64,000 bases of DNA, from the NCBI GenBank assembly GCA_963920665.1, contig OY987269.1, positions 22,012,501 through 22,076,500 on the forward strand. Direction: 5' to 3'. The first letter of the stretch is position 1; each line of letters opens with the position of its first letter. A model generated the notes under the pieces. It ran no database searches. It saw nothing but the letters and a program-made list of their open reading frames with translations, and had not been told where the DNA came from. The position numbers were made by a program, and so were the translations under genes. Positions 34,361 to 44,408 of this stretch are shown here, in pieces. Source of the DNA: Straminergon stramineum. Its lineage: Eukaryota > Streptophyta > Bryopsida > Hypnales > Calliergonaceae.

Positions 34361-35765
34361 CTATTGAATGAATCTAAGCACCATGCTACAACGAAAGGTT
34401 GAATATTCCAGGTTCTATTTCGCTATTAACTAGTACGGAGTATTATGTTTTTGGCAATGCTTCTTTGAAAGTTTAAGCGGTATAATTCTCAATCTGTAAC
34501 CTTATTGAAACGTTCAAATATCTGCTAAGGTAGAAAGCCAAAATCATGTGCAGCCTATAGCTCCGTGTTTGTGTACCCCAATGTACTGCCAGAGTCCCTC
34601 AATGCGTAAAGAAGTTGAGTGATTTCTACAATTTGGACATCTTCACCCATGTTGATCTACCTTAGATTTTTTTTTGTTTAACTTAGAGACCCAGTTCAAT
34701 GTTTCAGCTGAACGTTTGGCTAACTTATTCAATTGCAAATCTCTCTATATTAGCTGCTACATATCTGACTTGAGTAGGCAATTATATATTGTCAGTACTG
34801 CGGATTTTACAGAAGTTGTTTAATTTGGATATCTATGTGTTACAAGGTAAGATTTCTCAGATGGACTCTGCTTGTTTTTTTGTCGATGATTTGGAGATTT
34901 TGCCCACTATTTGAATGGACCAGGGCTGCCAACTTCAAATAATACACAGAAGTTGCTTCTGTTGAGTTGAAACTACTACTCTGAAATATGTGAATCCAGA
35001 ACTACAACTTGGAATTAATGCACGCTAATCTCCTAGTTTTCAGTCTGGTGTATTAGGGTTATTTCTGTCTCTATCTCTTGTACCGCTAATTTCCTCTTCG
35101 ATTTGCTGTTCCAATGAAATTAAATTTTCGTTCCTCTCCCAAACAACAGAGCCTGAGGTAGTGATAGTCTGACAGAGTCTTCACTTGGATTTGCTATTCA
35201 AATGAGAACTGCCAAATATCTCAATGACGACACATTATTCTTTAGAACTATGATTAAAGTCAAGCATTATCAGATATTGACTCACAAGGACTTTGTTTCC
35301 TTGTTGGGGCTGGGTGAATCAGGTTGAACTAGAATGTTGAGAACTTCAGATCAGAGTTTACTGATTTTAAATGTCATAATGTGATGTGTAATTGAAAGTT
35401 TGATGCATGAACTAGATTCAACTATTTTCAGAGAATGGGATTAACTATTGCTTCAAATGAAGATTAGATTCCGTTCTCAAGTCATTGCTTCAACTCAACT
35501 GTTTCTTTCAAAACAAAAAACGATTACTCTAATCCAAAACAATCAAATTGCATCAAAACAGAAAACGATTGCATTTGTTTCTTTCAAAACAAAAAACGAT
35601 TGCCTCTATCGCAATTAATAGAACTACCAATAACAAACACATTAAAGTAGGAAGATATAAAATCTTTACCTGACGCACATTGCCTAGAAGATAGGTCTCA
35701 GAAAGTTAGTCGATGCGCACTAATTCTCAGTCGGAAGTGGTTTTGTCGTTTGCCTGTCTCTACAG

Positions 35766-35953
35766 AAGTATGTACGTATATAGGTTTCGCCGTTTCGGTG
35801 ATGTACCTCTTCTTGAACAGAAGTTCAGTCTTCAAGATCTACAACGCAGAGACTGAAGATTCACTCAAGCAATTGCAGTACTCGCAATTGCAAAAGAGAG
35901 ATGACCGCCTTGACCACCTCAGCAAGTGCAATTCCTATAAGAATCTAGTGCAG
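35766..35953 (+). other. Exon-like fragment with a membrane segment
   Basis: 188 bp bounded by an acceptor (GTCTCTACAG) and a donor (CAG then GTAAGG), open in one frame. It encodes one hydrophobic span (IGFAVSVMYLFL) followed by a charged, probably helical stretch (AETEDSLKQLQ, QKRDDRLDHL). This has the composition of real coding DNA. I do not recognise the source protein. Together with its surroundings it suggests a captured host exon. Confidence 0.35.
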
Positions 35954-37200
35954 GTAAGGGTTGTCGATGTGCGTGGTGCAGGTACCTCATGTTTGCAGGC
36001 GCTGCCATGAATTGCATGAAGTCATCAATTCTAGTAGGACCCACTCAACTCCAAAAGCAGTTCTTGGACTGGAATTCTATAAAACGAAACACCTTGTTAA
36101 TAGAAGTGACTGACAATAAGCTCATACATCACATATTGTAATTTTAGATGGGAATCTAAAAATGGATAATGTGCATTGATGGTGTGCAGTCGAGTTGCTC
36201 TCCACCGTTGGCCTCCGCAACTTCATGACGCTGTCGTCTACGATGCTGTGCAGTCTTGCGTAGTGAGGTTTCTCTCCACTGCTAGCCTTCGAAGCTTCAT
36301 CACGCCAGCGTCTATGATTTCGAAGTTGTGAGCTTCGCCAATTCAAATTCCGCCTGTTTTGTAGAGCATTTCGAAATTGCTAACGCTACAAGGTTGGTTC
36401 ATCTCAGACAGATACTTTAAATTTGGCATGTTCAGTTAGTTGCATTGCTTCCCGAAACTACTTTCAGGAAAAAAAATTGCATTACAACCTTGACAGGTGG
36501 AATTCACATGTGTGTTCATTCACGATATACTATACCTTAGAAGATGCAGCATGCATCCAATGGATCTAAATTCTCTTTGGAGTACTTAGTCACATTGCAA
36601 TGAAGTGATAACATATTTATTGACGAAGTAGGAGGAAGGCTTAAATCGTCCACTTGGAAAAATTGGATTGCCAAATTTGCATTCATCGTGACATTAGAAT
36701 GCACTAGGTCAATAGTGTAAGCAAAAAATGAAGTTGGCAGTCCTTGAAATTTTTAACAAGATGAGACATGAATGAAGGAATCCACAAGCAGTAGTATATT
36801 AGATTTTGACAACCATCATCACGCTATTGAAATTCTAAACAGGTTGCATGTGCAAATGTTGGTTCAACTGAAACGTGCAAACTTTGTCTCATGTTTGTCG
36901 ACTATTGGTTATTTTTTCATCCTCACATACTAAGGTTCATTGATCTTAGCTTCTCGTTACACTTTCCACTTGTAATCAAGGTTTTTGCTTTTCGTCCTAT
37001 GTTGTATTATGTTCTAATAATTGCATGGGTGAGTGTACAGTACTATGTGGCGACGGGTCTGTTACAAAATGCTCTTTCATGGTTAATTGTTAATTTCAGT
37101 TGGATTATTCTTTAATCTCTTCCTACTACTTTGCAACTAATTTTTTCATGGTTTAGTAGTAGTGATTTAATGTTTCACTTCACTTTGCAGGTGGTTGATT

Positions 37201-38301
37201 AGTACGATAACACTTTTGGAGTGGGAAGGGATTTCAGAAACAAAGGTGACACTAAATCATTATTCTCCAAGGACGAATTTCTCTTGAATCTGTAAGGAAC
37301 ATCCCAGATCATGGAAAGTGTCTGCTTAAGCTTTGTGGTCCGGGGTTCATGTACTCATGCAATTGTTCATGAAGGAACAATAGGAATAAGCGAGAGAGTA
37401 TGGAACTATAGTAAATGCCAAATAACTTGTTGCCCTCTATTTTGTCCAATCTAGATTGATCATATGCATCTCCATTTGTAGATGAAGACCGTGTAAAGTA
37501 GAGTAATTTTCATAGTGACAAATGAGATTTAGCAACTGATGATTTAAAAATGATACGTAATCTTTCTAAATAACATGGAAGAGCTCGTGAAATGATTAAG
37601 TCAAGCTTCCTTCTCTCATGGACTTGTGGCACACATTATGGAACATTATTCAAATACTAGGCTTCTAAAGTAGTTTACTTTTCAATATGAGAGATTGAAT
37701 GAATAGATCTTCCAAACTGTATTGAAAGAAAGTGTGCATTTGTTCCCCCCTTTCAAAACCCTTTTAACAACGAATAGAAAAGTTAGTTTGTAATAGTTGG
37801 AAAATATTAGTAGCCTTTTCTAGCTCTTGTCATGGATATCTTCTATTATCAAAGAATTTGCCTAGGGAGGACCATAGGAATCACTTAGGCAATCACTTAC
37901 TAGTTGTGGCAATTATACTACATTTATATTATGAAGAAAGCATAGACAATCTGTATGAACCATAGGTCATTCAATATGTTGAAGATGAAGAATGTTTTCA
38001 TTTATTTACCCCTTGCAATTTGACAATGGGGAAGGCATGTTGTGTCTAGCATATCACTTCCATTTGTTAAGTCACCTTGGTCATGTGACTTCACGTAGTC
38101 ATGTGACCCAAATGAGATGACTTAGTGTAGTCATAAGACCAACAATAGTCATTTCAATGATAGAACAAAACTACCCTGAGGTCATTTTTTTAGGTTTTCA
38201 AGGATTTCAGTTTGATGTACAATGGGACTACCTGGAGGAAGTGAATGACGTATTCTAACTTTCAATATTGATGCACAATGGATCCTAGTGAAGTATGAAA
38301 C
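37201..38301. other. Upstream region of the finger/SET gene
   Basis: AT-rich, non-coding. From about 38070 to 38200 it again contains TGACT/AGTCAT words (CATGTGACTTCACGTAGTCATGTG region), as do the introns of the element's genes. Confidence 0.5.
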
Positions 38302-39193
38302 ATGTCTGAAGGGGAGTTGCAGAGTCTACAACATTTACGGTTATGGTAGGAAGAGGAGATTCAAGCAGATACCATGCGTCTAACAAAGTATCCATGTCTA
38401 TGCATGGAGTGTGCACGAGGGAAAGTACTCGATAGATGCACTATTCGAAAGCACCTTAGAAGTAGAAGAAGGGACCCAGTTTTTACAGCCTCTATCCTGG
38501 TAAGAAATTCGGAAGAACCACTTCTTGATTCTGGTAGTAATCCGCATTTGCGTTTAGATAGCCTCACTCTTCATATGAATATTTGGATGATATGTGTAGG
38601 CTTTGTGGAGACCCTATGTAGAAGCCGCATGTATGGCATCGCTACAGAAATTTTTAAGAGAGAAACCATCTTCAGCACATGACACGTTGAAAGGAGTATG
38701 TAGAAGAGTTTTAGCTTTGGAAAAGTGGAGGTCAAACGTGTTTGATGGACAATGGTGTCATGGGCCTATTCCAAAGCTCACACATTTTTCCTATTGGAAT
38801 AGAATGTGGGAAGTGAGGGTATCAAACTTTCCTTTCATGGGTTGGGGTCTTTTTTCACTCCAATCCGCAAGGAAGGGTGAGGAATTAATTCCCTTTGTAG
38901 GACTGCAATATACGTTTGCGGAATATAAAACTTTGAAGACAAAACGGCCTCGCATGAAGTCATATGTGATGCAAGTTGAGCTAGACATGTACATAGATGG
39001 AGATGTAGTGAAGGGAAATGTTGCCGGCTCTATTAATAGTTCCATAGGTCGTGAGGAAGTAGGGAATGTGTTGTGGGAGTTCCGCATGTTGCCTAAACCA
39101 TGGAACACTTTGGAATGGGGATATGTAATGACACTAGCATTAAGGGACATTTTGGTTGGAGAAGAATTGTATGCATGCTACAATGTCAATTGA
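38302..39193 (+). CDS. CxC-finger and SET-domain protein carried by CACTA element B
   Basis: Predicted lysine methyltransferase-like protein. ATG 38302 (or 38374; a TAG at 38347-38349 lies between) opens a first exon to 38499; GTAAGA donor at 38500 and GTGTAG acceptor at 38598-38599 join it in frame to 38600-39193. Counted from 38374 the product is 239 residues. Residues 8-33 have cysteines in a C-x-C-x2-C arrangement and a TIRKHL histidine, a finger like the N-terminus of CACTA transposases. Residues about 114-237 form a SET domain: GWGLF (the GxG motif), KGEELIPFVG, then GNVAGSINSS in place of the GNxARFINHSC motif, and ALRDILVGEELYACYN at the end. The NHSC core is altered (INSSIG), so activity is doubtful. 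Element A retains the same C-terminus, so the gene is a stable family component. No post-SET cysteines follow. Confidence 0.75.
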
Positions 39194-39625
39194 AAAAGAT
39201 GTTGTAATATGACTCCAAGAAGTCACTTTTTTACATTACTTTGTTAGTCATCTTTTGTCAAATATGATGATATGGTGTCATGCAAGAAATTTTCATCATG
39301 GTCATATTTTTCCACACAAGTTCAAAGTTTACACTGATGTTCCCTTATAAAACTCCAAACCAGAATGTAAAATATGTACAAGAGGTCCTTAGTAAGGAAT
39401 GACATATATGAAGTTGAGATTGGTGCCACTTTAGAAGTGGAGCTAGAAATTGTATAGTACATGTGATGGAAATCATTGGGAGAAGTAGTCTCCAAATGAA
39501 GATGATGAACCACTAATACAAAGTGCGGTATAGTAGTATGTGAAGGCACAAGATATTGACAAGTTTGAATGATGCATATTACACTTACTGTGTATTTGTG
39601 TACACTAACAAATTGACCATTGTTG
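39194..39625. other. Spacer between SET gene and tnpD of element B
   Basis: AT-rich with TATGACT/AGTCA words, collinear with 74-419 in element A. The splice acceptor AG seen in A (418-419) is TTG here (39623-39625), so the junction has probably been lost. Confidence 0.55.
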
Positions 39626-42600
39626 GATGACTATACTCCTCTTAACCTCCATTCTCGTTAACAAAGAAGAGTTTGAGAAGAGACTCCAGAACGACAACCT
39701 TCTCCATATACTAGAGAAGTGGAGGTGCTTCGTATGGTGGCAGAGTGCTTCAACAGATATGACAATATAAATATCAATGGGCAAGGAATAGAGAATATTG
39801 AAATTGGACCAATTGAGGATGCACCAATTGAAGATCTTGGCATGGTGGATCTTTCATCAGAGCAAGGACATGGCAATAGTGATGCGGCAATGGATGAAAG
39901 GCATGATTCAATGGAAAGAGAAGGGTCTTCTACAAACATAGAGGACCCTATGGGTGTAGACGTGGACCTCCTCTTACAAGAAGCTCAAACCCCACTTTAT
40001 GCAAGAAGTACTTCCAACCGTTTGACCTCCACCCTCATGCTACTAGTCAATTGTACTACATTTGGTGTTTCAAACACCTTTGTTGACGAGTTGTTGAAGT
40101 TGTTGAAGGAGACAATATTACCGAAGGACAACTCACTTCCCAAATCATTTTATGAAGCCAAAAGTATGTTGATGAAGTTGGGGTTGTCCTATAATTCCAT
40201 ACACGCTTGTAGAGATGGATGTTGCTTGTTTCGAAAAGAATTGGAGGATGCAACTGAGTGTTCGGTTTGCCACAAATCTTGGTATGTATAAAACTCCACC
40301 ACTATAGCAGTGAAAGTATTGAGGCACTTTCCATTGATTCCCCATTTGAAAAGAATGTATAGTTGCACACAACTGGCGAAGCTCATGAAGTGGTATGTAG
40401 GCGGGAAAAGCAAAGACAAGGTCAAGAGATCCGTAGTGGATTCAAGGGCCTGGGATCATGTTAATAACAAATGGACATTGTTTGCAAAAGAGGAGCACAA
40501 TGTTAGACTAGGCCTTGCATTGGATGGTGTGAATCCATTTCAAAACCAAAGTTTGAGCCATTCTATGTGGCCAGTGGTGATGCTGAACTACAATCTCCCT
40601 CCATGGTTGGTGACCAAATTTTTTTTTATGATGCTCACACTAATCATACCAGGAAAAAAAAGTGTGACAGATAAGAACATCAATGTGTACCTTGCACCAT
40701 TAATTGAAGAGCTGCAGATGCTATGTGAAGGGGTTGATTGCTTGGATGGTTCACGCAAAAATTGTGAAGATGAAGCATTCAAGCTTCAAGGCATTCTAAT
40801 GTGGACAGTGAATGATTTTCCTGCATATGGATTAATTTCTGGCCAAGTGAAAAAAGGATATAGGGCATGCCCTATATGTGGACCTAATATAGTGACTCGT
40901 CGCTCAAAAGCATTGAAGAAAAATGTTTACCTTGGGCATAGACGGTACTTACCAATGACCCACCAGTGGAGACAACAAAGGGGCACATTTGATGGTCAAG
41001 TGGATTTAAGACCTCCACCAAGAAGAATGAGTGGTTGAGAGCAACTTCGTTATGCTGAAGACCGAGAATAGTGGATGAAGAAGGCTTCTATAAATGAAGT
41101 AGAACAAGTTGCAGATCTTGTGCACGAGCATGGAGTGAAGAGGAGGACATGTCTATATGACTTGCCTTATTGGAAAGTGAGTGTATATGTGGTTTGGATG
41201 TTGTAGGCATCTTAAAGGGTTTGGTGGTCATATACGGAAATGAAAGACACTATATGTACAAGTATAGACATGGAAACTAGAAAACAATGACTAGACATAG
41301 TCATATAAGCTGCAATATAGTGACTGTGTTCAGTTGTATGCATAGAATGACTCCATGTAGTCATAATTCCATGTGTGATACATGATTTCTAACAAGCCAA
41401 AGTGATTGTGCAGGATCTTTTGATTAGACATACATTGGACGTTATGCATTGTGAGAAGAATATTGCTGACAATATTTTGAAAACGTTAAGTAGAGAGAAG
41501 GACACGCTTGAGGTCCGCTTGGACATGAAGGAGGTTGTTATATGCAAACATCTGTGGCCCGTACCTGGGAAAAAACCTGGCAGTGCCATATTACCTCATT
41601 CATCATATGCTTTGACCAAAGAGGAGCGAAAAGTCTTTGCAAACGAAATCCAATCATTGCAAACCCCCACCCAATATGTGGGTCAACTAAAAAAACGTGT
41701 ACACATGAATGGGAGCATGAAGGGCTTAAAATCGCATGACTTTCATGTCCTCATGCAACAAGTATTGCCACTATGTGTTCGCACTGTGCTAACGAAGGAA
41801 GTGCACACCGCAATAATCATGCTGAGTCGTGTATTCAGGAGGATATGCGGTAAGACCATTGATCCCAATGGTATAGTAGAGCTAAGGTCGGACATGGCAA
41901 TAGCATTGTACATGCTAGAAAAAGAATTCCCACCATCCTTCTTTGACATCATGAGCCATCTAGTTGTCCACCTTGTAGAAGAGGTAGAAATTTGTGGACC
42001 TGTGCACACATGTTGGATGTATCCAATTGAAAGGTATTTGAAAACACTTAAAGGATATGTCTGCAATCGTGCTCGACCGGAGGGGAGCATGGAAGTAGGC
42101 TACACTATAGTTGAAGCACTGGGATTTTCCACTGAGTATATGCAAGAATACATGGTGACCACCCGAAGAGTGTGGGATGACAAAGAAGATCCTTCAATGT
42201 ATGACAAGATTTTAGAAGGTAGTAGACGCAAAAGGCATCTCTCAGTCGAGCTTAGACAATGGATCCATGAGTTCGTGGTGAACAACGCAGCACCGTTAGA
42301 AGATTGGAGGAGGTAAGGTCCTCTGATAAAGCGGAGTATTGTTTGTAGTACCTCGCCACCACAACAACCTAAGCCATACCGGATGAGTATTGGTGTATTC
42401 AATGATGATTGCATTTAGTAATGTCTTTGCATTCATGACTGTGATTGGTAGTGAAATTCCTTCTATGACTACAACTAGTGATGTAGTTGCATGGATGAGA
42501 GAAGGAAGTCATGGAGTTGCATCTTGAAAAGAATTGACACATTCAAGTATTGTATGATGTAGGAGACACGAGGAGGACATGTCCTCTCGAGAATGAGAGC

Positions 42601-43439
42601 GTCAACAATATAGGCGTAAAAAACGAAAGAGTCGAATAGTGTACCCAACAGAGATGTGCCAAGAAGAGTTTCACGCTTGGTTTCCTAAAGCAATGGTACA
42701 TGCCATAGAAGTTGGGACTGAACAAGTGGATGAAGACATGAGGACTCTAATGTTACCTCCATCAGATAGAGCCAAGTCATATCGTTCCATGTATGCATTT
42801 GGAAACCACTGGCGTGCTCGCAGCTCTGAAAAACAATTGACGACAATGGACTCTGGAGTAGCTACAACCTTTCAACAACTCTGTCGAGCAAGCATCAAGG
42901 ATAGGAACTTGAAGGCCTCAGAGTTGGAGTATGTGGGATGGGTGGAGGAAATCTTATCTATAGACTATGGGCACTTTGAAGTAGTGGTGCTCTACTGCAA
43001 TTGGGTGGTTGCAAACATGAAGAGTGATGGGGTCACTATGAAGCGTGATGAGTATGGATTCACTAGTGTCAATTTTGACAAATTGATTCCATATTTTGCA
43101 CAATCGTTTGCCCTCCCTCTCCACGTTGAACAAGTCTTTTTTACATCCGACAAGGCCAAGCATGGATGGGAAGTTGTACTCCGCAAAGAACCCAGGGGTG
43201 TTCGATCATTCTCCAAACATGAAGCATCATTTGAAGTAGAGTGCATATCCCTGGGTAAGACAACTGATTTTCATGGACTTGAAGCCATGGGCTTGCATGA
43301 AGACCTCATACCGAAAGCACCCATCTTATATGATGTAGTGGAAGTTGAGCCCAATGTAGTTGTGACTGCATTGCAACGTCTGAGACAAGAAGACATAGAA
43401 GCAAATGACGTACAATACTCTAATGAAGATTATAATTGA
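39626..43439 (+). pseudogene. tnpD: tnpD-type CACTA transposase of element B, six premature stops
   Basis: Same gene as 420-4195, with exons of exactly the same lengths: 39626-41176, 41414-42312 and 42563-43439 (1551, 899 and 877 bp). The introns have donors GTGAGT and GTAAGG. tnp2 core with LALDGVNPFQ and LPPWL, DLPYWK joined to LDVMHCEKN, DUF4218 with GPVHTCWMYPIERY, and DUF4216 with VVLYCNWV and EQVFF. In-frame stops at 39659, 39674, 40289, 41036, 41069 and 42594 (first bases); the one at 41036 is CGA in element A, a C-to-T change. Exon 2 is intact here but broken in A. Inactive as it stands; if the element moved recently it must have used transposase from another copy. Confidence 0.9.
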
Positions 43440-44149
43440 GTCCCCAATCATGGCTACAAGTAGTGTAAATGAAATTGTCTTTCATATTTGAATTTGAATT
43501 TTGAATATAGCATTATCTTTAGTACATCACATAGAAACACACCATGTAACCATGTTGGTCTTTGTAGGAAAAGATATTTTGAAATGGATAGCATTCATCA
43601 TACAACATATTAAGCACTGACTCTACCACTGCACTCTCTTACAAGATTGACCATTTGTTCTTGACCTAATATTTATGTGAAAGAATAAATCCTTTATGTA
43701 ATGAAAACAAAGTCTATGTTTGAAACACTACTTTGGAAGACTGTCTCTATAACCAAAAGTGTATGTGACCCTCAAAACCAAAGCACTATAAGAAATCAAA
43801 AAATGTTTCACATTCATTTGGAGACCCTTCACCAATCCCTTCTTACAAGATGATCCTAATATGAACCCATCTATTGTCTCCTACCATTAATTGATTTTTT
43901 TTTTAATTCACTTGTTACCCCTATGAGTAATGTAAGTTAATGAATTGAAATATGAACATGTGCCACTTAAATGTATTGGACACCAGTTTTGTTATAAGCA
44001 AAACATACAATAGAAAAAAAAAACCTTCTGTTGATAGAAAGAAAAGAAAGTGATGCATACACCCCAAGGGATGGTCCCTATGGCCTGAATACAAGAAGGC
44101 CATTATAGATTGCCCACCTTTTCTATGGTTTGCCTACAAAAAAAAGAGA
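43440..44149. other. 3' non-coding DNA of element B
   Basis: AT-rich flank after the transposase stop; nothing recognised. Confidence 0.5.
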
Positions 44150-44345
44150 CAATTAAAAAGATGTGACTACAGAATATGACTGAAGCAAAAATATGACTAC
44201 AAAATATGACTGAAGCATAAGTATAGCTACAAAATATGAGTGAAGCATAAATATGACTACAAAATATGACTGAAGCATAAATATGACTGAAGCATAAATA
44301 TGACTGAAGCATAAATATGACTGAAGCATAAATATGACTGTGAGT
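44150..44345. repeat. Right subterminal repeats of element B
   Basis: Direct repeats of AAATATGACTGAAGCAT and AAATATGACTAC, about 10 ATGACT words in 190 bp, spaced 18-30 bp. All in one orientation, in contrast to the inverted pairs at the left end. Confidence 0.88.
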
Positions 44346-44377
44346 AGTTGCCAGTCATCTCTAGTCATATTTTCATA

Positions 44378-44405
44378 GTCATAAAACACTGGTTTTCTTG
44401 TAGTG
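44378..44405. repeat. Right terminal inverted repeat of element B
   Basis: 28 bp that, read on the minus strand, begin CACTACAAGAAAACCAGTG; followed by the AAA duplication at 44406-44408. Confidence 0.92.
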
Positions 44406-44408
44406 AAA

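Larger units (their letters stand above)
33400..37200. other. Probable captured segment inside element B
   Basis: The texture changes here: less AT-rich, few ATGACT words, a TA microsatellite, and isolated exon-like stretches. Examples are a 66-codon minus-strand frame at 33494-33694, an exon-like stretch at 35766-35953 with good splice borders, and two imperfect tandem copies of about 65 bp around 36185-36320 (GTTGCTCTCCACCG and GTTTCTCTCCACTG). CACTA elements are known to pick up host gene pieces; this is an inference from texture, with no source gene recognised. Confidence 0.4.
20683..44405. mobile_element. Complete CACTA (En/Spm) element B, 23.7 kb
   Basis: Both ends are present: CACTACAAGAAAACTAGTG at 20683 and its inverted counterpart ending at 44405 (27 of 28 bp identical), flanked by AAA. 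The left subterminal zone has inverted pairs of ATGACT/AGTCAT and the right zone direct ATGACT repeats. Coding parts are a TNPA-like gene on the minus strand (27878 to 22021), and on the plus strand a finger/SET gene (38302-39193) and the tnpD-type gene (39626-43439), so the two halves are transcribed away from the centre. It is much longer than the usual 8-15 kb. Nested inside are a 3.5 kb element with LTR-type ends (28296-31784), a minisatellite and a probable captured segment. All genes have stops, so this copy is probably non-autonomous. Confidence 0.92.

Noticed and set aside
44103..44389. Minus-strand frames rich in SYFCSHIYAS-type repeats
   Set aside because: They come from the direct ATGACT subterminal repeats of element B, not from a gene.
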